From Sphagnum compactum (lineage: Eukaryota; Bryophyta; Sphagnopsida; Sphagnales), in assembly GCA_965153455.1 (NCBI GenBank), contig OZ234503.1, positions 992,001-1,056,000 of the forward strand: DNA of 64,000 nt, in the 5' to 3' direction. This document shows, one piece after another, positions 1 through 10,371 of the stretch (position 1 is the first letter of the stretch; every line of letters starts with the position of its first letter). The notes beneath the pieces are model-generated. The model was not told the origin of the DNA. It searched no databases and saw only the letters and a program-made list of their open reading frames with translations. Position numbers and translations under genes: made by a program.

Positions 1-840
1 ATGTAATCATGCTTTTGAATATCTAATAACACATTTATTTGTTTATGTTTGATTTATAAATCAATGCTTACATTCGTTGTCATACATATGAACTTACACA
101 TTGTCTCCAAAATATATGTATTATTATAAAAAATTAAATTGTGCAACTTAATATTTCACAATAAATGCACATATGAACATGTGTTTTTTTTACATGTTAT
201 TCTTATTAAAATCTTGTGAAAAATGTGCATGATATGTTGGTCTATCCAATTGGACCCTCACTATAACACTCTTTTAACTTATCCAATTTCATAATATTCT
301 AATTTAAAATACACATTGATATGTTTGACACATAATTTTTATTAGGCATATTGGAGTACAATTTTCTATTCCAATATTTACTATACATTTTCAACCTTAC
401 AACCTTTTTTTCATGTACTAACAAACAAGGTTTTGGATATTACATGTATAATTATTGATTTATATTGTCTAATTTTCATGAATATATTTCCTTTGTTCTA
501 TTTTATTAAAATCTTTTGAATACGTAGTTTGAAATTTATTATAATCACTATTTTATTTTCCCTAATCTTGGGTTGTTTCACCTTTCCATTTGAAAATAAT
601 CTTATGATGTTATTTAATGTGAAATCTACATTTTGATCATATCATTGGATGGGACAATTTTGAACAGTTGCAGGCAACCTTTTAATTAAAACGTAAAAAT
701 AAAAAAAACAAAGCGATTTTGGAAGTTTACAATCACCAAAAGTAAGGCAAAAAAAGAAAAGAAAAGAAATGCCAAATTTTTATATTTCATTTTCATTGCA
801 TAGCCAAACATATATAGAAGGATGACTAAAAAATTGTAAT

Positions 841-930
841 TCATATGTGATTTATAACTGGATTTGCCTAAATCTTCCTATGATACTTTTTATATATCAT
901 TTTATGGACGATTGCCACGTTGGTTGCAAC
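841..930 (-). repeat. Dispersed repeat family 1, copy 1
   Basis: Read on the minus strand this contains GGCAATCGTCCAT followed by AGGAAGATTTAGGCAAATCC and then TTATAAATCACATATG. The same order of motifs occurs at 60684-60788, with partial copies at 1661-1727, 26871-26929 and 33001-33068. No coding capacity or terminal repeat was recognised, so the class (SINE, MITE or fragment of a larger element) is open. Confidence 0.5.
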
Positions 931-1660
931 AAACAAAAACTCCTAAAAAATACACTAATATAGCATGATGCAACACTCAACAATTCAAAAAGGGTATTGC
1001 TTTTTGACTCAAATGGTTTGGCAAGAGATGGTTTGAAGATATATACATGGAATCCTCACCTTTACTTTTAGGAATTGCATCTTTGCCAAGATAAGAACTT
1101 CACATTATTCTAACACATTGTTCTAACATATTGAAGTCCTAGATGCTTTGGAAGTTGGTTTTCTTTTAGGACAATTGCACTTGTTATGTCAGAACGAAGG
1201 TATGCTTGATTATGGTTTATAGCTTAGTTTTACGAACTAACCATTTGAATGCTTTTATTACTTCCCACAAGTAATGGAAATGATTTTAACACTTTGATTT
1301 TGTGGGTGATGTTTTCAACATGTTTTTTGAGCTTTCAAATTTGCAAGTTTTTTTTGGACATCTTCTAGACCTAAAAGCACAAGCTTGTACCAACAAGCCC
1401 ACATGGTCACTTTGAAATTCAATTCACAAACTCTCTTTTACATGAAGGAGGAACTCATATATGTGAGAAAAAAGGTCCCATTGTATGAGATATCTATTGT
1501 ATTGATGTTGCTATTACATCCATCCATCCATTTGAGCATATTCAACATTAAAAAAAAATCTCTCTTGGATGTTTTTCATCTTTTCAAATGAACTTCGTCA
1601 ACAAGTTTTGAAAATTGTTTTACTTTTAATACATTAGACTAATGTTTTTCCCTTCAATTT

Positions 1661-1727
1661 TGTGATAGTAACCGAAATGGTCATCATCCTCAAGAAAAGA
1701 TTGAATCAAATTTTACTATAAACAAGA
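1661..1727 (+). repeat. Dispersed repeat family 1, copy 2 (divergent)
   Basis: TGTGATAGTAACCGAAATGG, then TCATCATCC, then GAATCAAATTTTACTATAAAC follow the motif order of the other family members (gTAACC, TGG, ATCATCC, CAAATttggTATAAAc). This is one of the weaker matches. Confidence 0.35.
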
Positions 1728-2259
1728 AAATAAAAGAATCCAAGCATTAAAATTGGTTTTTTTGGTAGTGTTTTCATTTGAACCAAACACAAGTAACAAA
1801 TTGCAACCCTAATAACTATGTCCTAATTCCTAACAAATCTCTTAAGACCACAATCACATTCCAAATCAAGAGTCTCCTTGCAATCCAAGTGGGCCACCCA
1901 AGTGGACCAGGTTTTATTTTTCCCTTTATTTTTTTTGGGGGGGGTGGGAATGGACAACCGAATTTTAAGTCTTGCCCATTGCAAGGGTGACCTGTTAAAA
2001 ACAAATAAAGTAGTAAATTAAAACATCACTTGATTTCCATTTCATCCCTAGCCTAATCATCATGTCTTAAATGACTTCTTTTAATCCAAACCCCAAAACA
2101 CGACCTTAATCAACCTACTAATCAACTTCAATAATGCCTTAAAACCCTATCCTAATTATAGGCCCAACCAAAACTAGAACTGCCAAAAAATCATTTATCA
2201 AATAATCCATAATCCATTTTTTAATTAATTATTTGATTACGAATTTTCAACTGGAACAG

Positions 2260-2510
2260 GAACTACCACGCAAACCCAACTGGAACTGGAACCAAAACCG
2301 GACCCAAACCAACGCTTCCTCATTTAGGTAGGCACTAGGCCCACTTATTTGACACCAAAACTGGAACCGGAACGAACTGAACCAATCCAGTTAGGAACTG
2401 CTTCATAACCGGAACGAACTGAACCAAACCCGAACCAGTTAGGTGTTGCTGCATAACCGGAACGAACTGAACCAATCCGGTTCTTTCTACATAACCGGAA
2501 CCGAAGGTTC
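2260..2510 (+). repeat. GGAACGAACTGAACCAA tandem motif upstream of PTB
   Basis: The 19-base motif CCGGAACGAACTGAACCAA occurs at 2367, 2409 and 2457, with a truncated relative at about 2490. The copies sit in wider units of about 42-48 bases that also share AACCGG and CAGTTAGG segments. The flanks (2260-2330) are rich in related AACTGGAAC words. The block lies just upstream of the PTB leader and may be either an old element fragment or a promoter repeat. Confidence 0.7.
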
Positions 2511-2799
2511 TTCTACAGAAAGAAATAACCGCCCAAACAGAGTCCCCCAACCAGAACCGCGGTCGATTCCTGCTCCCGTCCAATGGTTACTAGTACCATC
2601 CTCATTACCGTCCTTCAGTCCGTAGTACCATTCGTCGGCTCGTGGCGACGTCCAGGGAGTTATCTAATCTTGGCCTATTGCGGTGGTAGTTGGGTCTTCT
2701 CCCGCTGCTCTTGGGCCGCCCGATAGCGGCGCACGTTTAGAAGGCGAGGGGATCGGACGGCTGTCGTACGTCGAGAGCCTCACCGCTAGCAGCTCTCAA

Positions 2800-4237
2800 T
2801 AGTTTTTGCATTTTGTCCGTGCGCGAAGCCTTACCTTCCTTTCGAGGCTCTCTCGTAGAGGCGCGCTCCATTGCTTCCATTTCCCCGTGCTCTTTTCCCT
2901 TCTTCTCTCTTTCTCTCTCGTCCCCTTCTTCCTTCTTCTCCTTTCTATTCGTCCTTCTCTCCTTTGGCCTTTTTGTTTTCCTCTCTATTGTTTTCTTTTT
3001 CGTCGTCGTACATCTTGGACGCCGATTCCGGTTTGCGGACGGAGGAGTCTGGTTGCCTCTTTTCCCCGGTCTCTTCTATCCTATTCCTATTCCTATTCAT
3101 CTCTTCTGCTTCCGATTGCTTTTCCTTGTTTTCTTTGCGTTTCTTTCTCCGTCTTGTTTTGCTACCGTTATTTTGGTTTTGGCATAGTCTGTGCTCTCTT
3201 GGCTTCTCTGGGTTTTAGGGCCGTCGACGTCGTCTCTCCCTCTCTCTCTCTCTCGTTTTCCGTGCCTCTTTCCACTAGCCTTTTTCCAGTCCCTTGGTTC
3301 TGTGTCGTGTTCCGTGTTTTTGTTTGCGCACTGTTTTTGTGCGTCGTGTTCAGGGACTTACTAGTCTTTCCTGCTTTTCAGAGACCAACCATTCCCTTCT
3401 TTGGTTTTTTTTTTCCCTCTCTGTTTTTCTCTTTGTTTTGTTTGGGTTTTCCTTGGCTGGTTGGTTTCTTCGGGTTATTGGCTCGGTTGTATATTGGTTC
3501 CGGTTCCTAGTTTCGTTTCCGGAGTCATTTATCTCCCGAGTGTTATATGTTATTGCAGTTGCAGAATCCGACATATAGGTACTGGTGTTGTCTTCTGGCA
3601 GTTTCGGCGTCTGTGGGAACAGGGGTGCTGCTTTTGTGCATTCTCTTCGTTTTTACCGAGATTGCATTGGTTCAGTCAGGATCTCACCTCTGCTGAGGAC
3701 CTCCTTATCTTCTCTTATCTCTTCCCCTTCTCTCCTCCTCCTCCTCCTCCTCCTCCCTCTCCCCCTACTTGATCTTTTGCTTTGTCCTGATCTTACAGTA
3801 GTACTTTGCTTTCGCCTGTCCCTTGACCTATGTTCTTTTGGCTCTCTTCGCCACTATCAACTGTTGCATGATAAGCAGCGCAATACCAAGACTCCTAGTT
3901 TTCTCACCCCTGGAAAGTGAAGGCCTTTATTTTTGCACTTAGGGTTACCTCGTGGGAGGAGCTTGTGGAGAGCGGCTGAGACTCAGGACAGAAACTCTCT
4001 TTTGTTTTGCAAGGTGTGTAGCTTTTCATGAGTGGCAGTACAATGTCGTTTGCAGTTCCTTCCCATTTTTCGGATAATTCCTTTGTTTGATCAGTCTCCT
4101 GGTTAGAATTCTGGCTTGTACTTCACAACTACACAGGAATATACTTGACTGATTGCCTGTCTAATTGGAAATGTGCAGATTGAGTAACTGTTTTGTGGCA
4201 CTTGTGTTGTGGGCTATCACACACCCAGAGCACTAAG
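2800..4237 (+). promoter_or_regulatory. Pyrimidine-rich 5' leader of the PTB gene
   Basis: From about 2860 to 3770 the plus strand is dominated by C and T, with repeated TTCTCTC, TCTTT and CTCTCTCTCT words and a (CTC)n run at about 3733-3760. It precedes the start codon at 4238, and no convincing coding exon was found, so it is most likely 5' untranslated sequence, possibly with one or more leader introns. The transcription start was not located. CU-rich words of this kind are the binding preference of PTB proteins, so the tract may allow the protein to act on its own transcript (inference). Confidence 0.5.
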
Positions 4238-7200
4238 ATGACAGAGCCCTCGAAAGTTCTTCACATTCGCAATGTGGGTCCTGAGGTCACAGAGGTGAGA
4301 TGCTGCCAAAAACAAGTCTCTTTTATCAATGGTTTTAATGATTTCCCATTCACTCCATTATTGATTCTCTGCTATCAGTGAAACTTGCCATTGATCTGAC
4401 CCTGTTTTGCATCAGAACTGACTAACCTCAGATGTTTGTCTATCATTGTTGCAGCATGACCTTCTCCAGCTTGCTCAGGCTTTTGGGGTTCCACAGAAAG
4501 TGGTGATGCTCCGAGCTAAAAATCAGGTGTGTCTCATAAGGTCTTTTTTAGAAAAGATGGCTGCTGAGATCACAAGTCTGAAGATTTTGCTATGATCTTA
4601 GAACAAAAATATGGTGTTGGCAGTTAATTCTATTTGTGAACAGAGAAAACTAGATTATTTATTAAATCTGGTTTGGTTGTTATTTATAGCAAAAATTGGT
4701 TTGAATGGCTTTTAGAAGCAGCATGTCCTAATCTGACAGCACCTGGGTATGTTTTGTAGGCTCTCCTACAGATGCAAGATGTTGCATCTGCCATCAATGT
4801 TATGCAGTACTACTCCACTGTACAGCCTAGTGTGCGGTAAGTTGGAACTTGCAAACATAGAACCTACTTGATATATGTGTGCCCTTGCCTCTGATTTTGT
4901 TTCTCATTATGTTCTTTGGTGATGGAAATTTTGCAGTGGGAGGAATGTCTATATGCAATTTTCCTCACATCAAGAACTTACCACCATGGATCAGCCTGGT
5001 CAGCCTAGGCGGTTGCCCTCGGAACAGGTCAGAGCCCTGTGTGTGATCTACATCCTGTCTTTTGGGTCATCCTGAGTGTTTTCCCCCCCTCTTGACCTCT
5101 ACCTTTTGCTCTTTGGGAGGGTTGTCCTGCCTCATTTTTTGCTCAAGTACTTCTTGCCTTCTCACTCCTTTCTCTTTTCTTTCTCTTCCATGTTGCGGGG
5201 GGCTTGTCTCTGCTTTGGCCTTCTCCAGGAACTGCAGCCCAACCGAATTCTCTTAATTACCATTCACAACCCGCTCTATCCCATCACTGTGGATGTGCTG
5301 CACCAAGTGTTTTCCCCTCATGGCTTTGTCGAGAAGATCGTCACCTTCCAGAAGTCAGCTGGTCAGCTTTCCTCTGTCTCTACTCCGTTCTGTTCCTCTC
5401 TCTCTTTCTCTCCTTTGTTTTCTTCCCCTTCTATTTTTGTGATGGGGATGGGTGATTTTAGTTCCTGCAAGCTCTCAGCATTATATGGTATTGGATCAAT
5501 TATTTCATAGGTGAAATTAGCATCAGTGTTCAACTGTTGAGTTGTGGCCTGAATTTTTTGAGCATCTCTGAGGAAGGTGATATCCTATGATTGTTGCAAA
5601 ATCTCATTTTTATCCTGTGCTGGATCTGCAATTTTCTTTGCTTAGGGCTCCAAGCATTGTTGCAGTTCCAATCCCAGCAGAGTGCAATGCAAGCAAGGAA
5701 TACTCTGCAGGTGGGTTCTGGCATTGTGTAAGGGTGAATATATGTGGAGTGTTCACAGTATCCTGATATTGTCAACCATAAGCAATTCTCCAGGGTGACA
5801 TATCTAATCTGCTGTTTGGTAGTCATTCAGGCCATAATTTCCATAATACTCGTTGTACTGTAATCATAAGCATTTTCCAGTGTCATTGATCTAATCTGTT
5901 GTTTGGTTGCCATTCAGGGCCGAAACATTTATGATGGCTGCTGCACCTTAGACATCCAGTTCTCCAAGTAAGCATTTGTTTTTGGAAATCAGATAGTTTG
6001 CACATTCAAATCTACAAGTTTTGTTTCAATTGTTTCAACCTCTTTGGTATATTTTCATGTGACCTTTTTGTACTGATAATGTGCATTTCCTAAAATTTCC
6101 AGCCTTCAGGAGCTGCAGGTTAACCTCAACAATGAGCGAACCAGGTATTTGGAAATGTGAATTACAGTTGAATTGTGGTTAAACGTTTACAGAGACTCAT
6201 CTTTATAGCTGGTTTAAATGTCTGTGTGCTTACTCTTTTGAAAGTATATTGGTAACTTGACTGCACAGTGAACAAACTTAAGTGCTTGTAGTCAAACATA
6301 TGTACACACCTTGTCTTAATAGCTGTTGGCAGATGTAATTGTGTCTAATGTGAGTGCTTTGGTCTTGCAGAGATTACACAAATGCGAACTTGCCTTCTGA
6401 GCAATCACGGCAAGCCAATCCTGGCAATAACAATATAATGGTGAGCAGACTGAATTACAGTACTGGTGTAACTTGTTGTAGGAGGATGGAAGTGTGGTTT
6501 TGATACAATTTGGTCCATGGACAGCTTGTAGACAGTCTGTATTGGTCCCAATCGCAGCTTCATTTAAGTAGTGGGGAGTAATTTTGCATCAGATGTGACC
6601 CTGTGCACATGCATCTAACAGGGAGGTTCCTTGCTGCAGTCATCACTTTTTGGGGAGGGTGGCAATCATTACAACATGCTGCAGCCAGCAGGACCGAGAC
6701 CTGGTATGCCTTGTAGCTTGCCACAGCCTCACAACTCAAATAGTTTTTGCTGTCCACAGGTTAAAACTAGTGAAGTGAGTGTTCCCAATTTGTTTTGAAA
6801 GGTTTGCTGACTTGCAACACAACATGTTTTTGGATCAGGCTTCCACCAGCAGGCTGGAGGTCCACCACAGCTTGGTATGAATTCATATCAGGTGCATGTC
6901 TATTTCTGAACCCTCTGTTATTATGGCACCACTGCAGAATCAGGTCGACTCCACATACTTGTTCAGTTTCAGCAATTCCCAGGGTAGGTTGTTCCAAGGG
7001 AAAAGTCTAGAGGCTAAGTTGATCCCCTTGTATGATTGGCAGGTACAAATGGGGGGGGCATCTGCGGCAGCAGCAGTCTTTGGGGGTGTTCTCCCCCCTG
7101 GCATTACTGGCACAAATGACAGAAGCACTCTCCTTGCCTCCAATCTCCTTCCTGAGGTGAAGAATGAGTGGGCTTTATCACAAATGGCAGAATCTTAAGA

Positions 7201-8122
7201 GGGCAGAGAAGCCATTTAATGTTTTCTGACGCCAGATGTGCTAGTGGTAATTGTTGAAACAGTTGTTTGAGAAGGGGCCAGCAATTGACACACTCGTTAT
7301 GTTTCACCTTAGTTTGCTTGGATATCAGTATTTGATAGATTGTTTGTCTTATGCCTGTTCCTGTTTGTTGTGTTCCAGAAAGTAGATGCACAGAAACTTT
7401 TCAATCTGTTTTCCAACTACGGCAACATTGTTCGTGTCAAAATTCTGCACAACAAACCTGATCACGCTCTTATACAGATGGGGGATGGTTTTCAGTCTGA
7501 ACTGGCTTTCAATTACCTTAAGGTATGTACCCTTAGCAACACTTTCCCACTGCCTGCTAAAACTATGGTGATAGGGTAGGGTAGAGTTCCACATTTTTGA
7601 CCTCTTTGCCGCATACAGAAGTGATTGCTTGTGTCCATTGTATGGCGAGCAACCCCTCAAGTGAAACCTCTTCTTCACCAAATTGTTCTGAAGTTTATTA
7701 ATAAAATTTCTTTTCTGTTCATTGAATGCCAGGGTGTGACCTTGTTTGGGAAGCGCATGGATGTTAACTTCTCCAAGCATGCTCAAATAAACCCATCTCC
7801 AGACACTTCAGATTTTTCATCCTCACCTCTGAACCGGTTCAACCGAAATGCTGCCAAAAACTATCGCTATTGTTGTGCACCAACCAAGATGATCCATGTC
7901 TCTAGCCTGCCAGCAAATATCACAAAGGAAGATATTGTTGCACACCTATCTCCCCATGGTAACATTATTAATGCCAAGATCTTTGAATCTAATGGCAAAA
8001 AGCAGGCTCTTGTTCTCTTTGAGAATGAGGATCAAGCTACTGAAGCTCTTGTCTGTAAGCATGCCACTCAACTGCAGAACAGCAATATTCGACTTGCCTT
8101 CTCAAAGCTGGCTTCAGTGTAG
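4238..8122 (+). CDS. PTB3: Polypyrimidine tract-binding protein, PTB3 type
   Basis: RNA-binding splicing regulator of the hnRNP I/PTB family, acting mainly in the nucleus on CU-rich RNA. Coding exons: 4238-4294, 4455-4526, 4760-4836, 4937-5027, 5229-5361, 5646-5710, 5918-5967, 6103-6144, 6371-6440, 6622-6703, 6839-6891, an uncertain exon within 6938-7042, 7043-7156, 7379-7522 and 7733-8122. Phases agree at every junction. The protein is about 480 residues, or 514 if 6938-7042 is fully retained; Arabidopsis PTB3 is a little shorter. Four RRM domains are visible. RRM1 begins [15 protein letters not shown] and contains AKNQALLQMQ. RRM2 begins [23 protein letters not shown]3 includes [17 protein letters not shown] and [10 protein letters not shown]. 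The C-terminal RRM4 begins [10 protein letters not shown] and ends near the stop. The conserved linkers [15 protein letters not shown] and [14 protein letters not shown] identify the PTB3 subgroup rather than PTB1/2. The ATG at 4238 gives the expected MTEPSKV start. Confidence 0.93.
6938..7042 (+). other. Possible alternative exon or retained intron in PTB
   Basis: The frame stays open without a stop from the acceptor CTGCAG before 6938 through to the next acceptor before 7043, adding 35 residues. An internal GTCGAC after AATCAG would leave a two-codon micro-exon, and direct joining of 6891 to 7043 also keeps the frame. Three in-frame forms are therefore possible in the linker before RRM3. 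The encoded segment ([20 protein letters not shown] region) has no counterpart that I recognise in other PTB3 proteins. RNA evidence is needed to choose. Confidence 0.4.
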
Positions 8123-9330
8123 TGACTTTTGCATAGCTCTCTCTCTTCTGGGAGAGTATGGGCCACAATTTTGTTAGGTTGTCAGATAGTGTGCCAATTT
8201 AATGATCCCCACACTAGTTTGGTTTTCTTTTGCCATGCTTCCATCTCAGGACATAGATTGCTAAAGTTTTGCTTTTGTGGGGTTCCTACTTAATTGATAA
8301 CTGGTTCACAGGGCTAGGCTCTGTTGGCATTGTATTTTCTTGCAAAAGTTCTGCCGTACCAGGTAATATTTGTCAGTCTTTCACAGTAGTCTGCTTGAAG
8401 ATTTGAGGGGTCAGTGGTCTGCAGTGCTTTTCTACTTTCTGTAGCAGAGCTTGTATTGCCATTGATTACTGTGTAGTCATGATTTTACCGCTGATATAAT
8501 CACGGGTTTGGAAGTAAGAATCAACTGTGTATCACAGTTGTTTCTGAGCTCACCTCTTTGGCTTCTGAGCAGTGAAGACAATTATCTATGTTATTTCCAA
8601 ACCTCTTCACCTGCAAGTTTGACAATTCTCTCTGTTATCTCTGAACATGTTCACCTGCAGTTTTTTCATGGAGTCTCTCCTGACATTTTGTACAATGGTT
8701 TGCCCAGATTTTGGGCAGATTTATTACAATACACCTGCCAGTGGAGGCTGATCAAGTCAGTGGGTAGAAATGGCAGTCGCACTCTGCTATTTGTGATGAA
8801 AGTGATGGTCTGACACTTTGTGAGTAACTCTCATCCGAGGGAAATGACTGTGTTAAGTTATCTTGTTACTTTCAAATTATTGCAGAGATTTCTTTGTAAT
8901 TTCATACATCTCTCGTGGCAAAAGCTTGCTTGAGTTGGATAAGTCTCACTGGAGATTGGTCAATGCACACCTAATTGAAATCCTGTTTTGCTGTGATGAA
9001 AGGCTTTAGACTTCCATGTGATTAGTAGCTGTTGATCAGTTATGGGCGTCTGACCGACAGTAAAGGGATGAATATTTCTTTACTTCGGCATAGCATAATT
9101 GTGAGTAGGGTGGTTATGTAATGCTTGGCATCAACACATTTGGTCATTCCCTTTTATGATTCATATAATGTTCTGTTGGATGGCAGTTGTTAGGAGGTGG
9201 TTATCTGTTTCTTTGCTCTCTGTGCTGCATGCATGTGTAAACGTTCTAATATATCACAAAGATGTTATCCAGAAGTAAACATGTGTGCTACAATTCATAC
9301 TTTGCAGTTGTTATCTCTGTTGTTGGGTTT
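8123..9330 (+). other. Probable 3' untranslated region of PTB and spacer
   Basis: After the stop codon at 8120-8122 the sequence has the T- and TG-rich character of plant 3' untranslated regions, with several AATAAA-like and TTTGTA words. No second gene is supported. The polyadenylation site was not fixed, so the right limit is approximate. Confidence 0.4.
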
Positions 9331-9618
9331 ATTGTGGTAAAATTGTGACAAGTGCAAGAACATTAGTACATATGGGGTTATGATGAGGTGTTAGCTGAGC
9401 CCAGCCCTGCAGTTTTGGCCCCTGCAATTTGGGAATGTGCCCCACCCTGGGGTCTTAACCCTGAGGGGTGAATGTTAGATGAACTAAAACAAACATACAT
9501 GCATAGATATTGAGGTGAAGGGGGATTCTTACACCTACTCGTTAAGAGCAAGAGGGAAACTACACTTATACAAAAGGCATAATTAGTAGGCGTAAAGATC
9601 TCCCCTTCCTTTTAAGTT

Positions 9619-9752
9619 GAATGTAAAACTTGGATAAAATCTCAGAGATCGACAATCTCCAATGAATGTAAAACTCTGATAAAATCTTAGAGATTGACAA
9701 TCTCCAATGAATGTAAAACTCTGGATAACATCTGAGAGATTGACAATCTTGA
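9619..9752 (+). repeat. 45-bp tandem repeat, three copies
   Basis: Units start at 9619, 9664 and 9709, each beginning GAATGTAAAACT and containing GAGATTGACAATCT, with a few substitutions between copies. The 45-base period keeps the frame, which explains a repetitive open frame on the minus strand that is probably not a gene. The array lies in the spacer between the convergent PTB and BKI1/MAKR-like genes. Confidence 0.85.
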
Positions 9753-10371
9753 ATTGCTCTCACAAAGTAACAAAATTATCATGTTAACAAAACAAAGGCA
9801 AATCTCTGATGATGCATTATATATCTTCTTCCCTCAGAAGAATAAACTGATATTATTAATGCTTTGAAGAGTTTTTTTGTGCTTTTTGGTAGTAAGAAAA
9901 AGGGGAAAGGAAACCCATGAAATTTTGGTAGTAAAATTTCTCAGCTGTTTTAGTAAATGGGTAGTAATATCATGGAACAGAATTCATGCATGAAAAAGGG
10001 AGGGAAAAAAAAAAAGAAAAAGGAAAAAGGAAAACAAAACCAACTGTTCATAATTAGGGTTCTTTTCCCCCATATTTGGGAATTGTGATATCAAAAAAAT
10101 TGGGCAAAATTGTCCAAAGGATGAGCAAAATGGCAAAGTCAAATTTACAGTAGAAAACAAACAACAACCAAAAAAAAACACTGCAAACCAGAATCTGAAA
10201 ATTCAAAGCCTTCTTCCCTTAAGCACTTCTGCATGACAATAATTTTCTGCAAAGAAAAAAGTTGCTAAGAAATTCAGGTCCAAAAATTTAGATGAAATTT
10301 AGTTGAAGTTTTGAGTTCAAGTTTTATGTTTTGTTAACGACCCTGGTTTTGGAGTGAAGGAAATTCGAGTG

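Larger units (their letters stand above)
1..2250. other. AT-rich intergenic region
   Basis: No gene is supported here. The stretch is strongly AT-rich with many A and T homopolymers, and the short open frames have no family resemblance. It holds two members of a short dispersed repeat (841-930 and 1661-1727), described separately. A run of G at about 1934-1946 is the only notable GC-rich tract. Confidence 0.7.

Noticed and set aside
2335-2583. Repetitive 82-codon frame on the minus strand (VQFVPV repeats)
   Set aside because: Explained by the GGAACGAACTGAACCAA tandem motif; no start, domain or splice context supports a gene.
2806-3772. Overlapping open frames of up to 234 codons in the PTB leader
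   Set aside because: They arise from the C/T-rich composition (Phe, Leu, Ser, Pro runs in three frames at once) and have no family resemblance.
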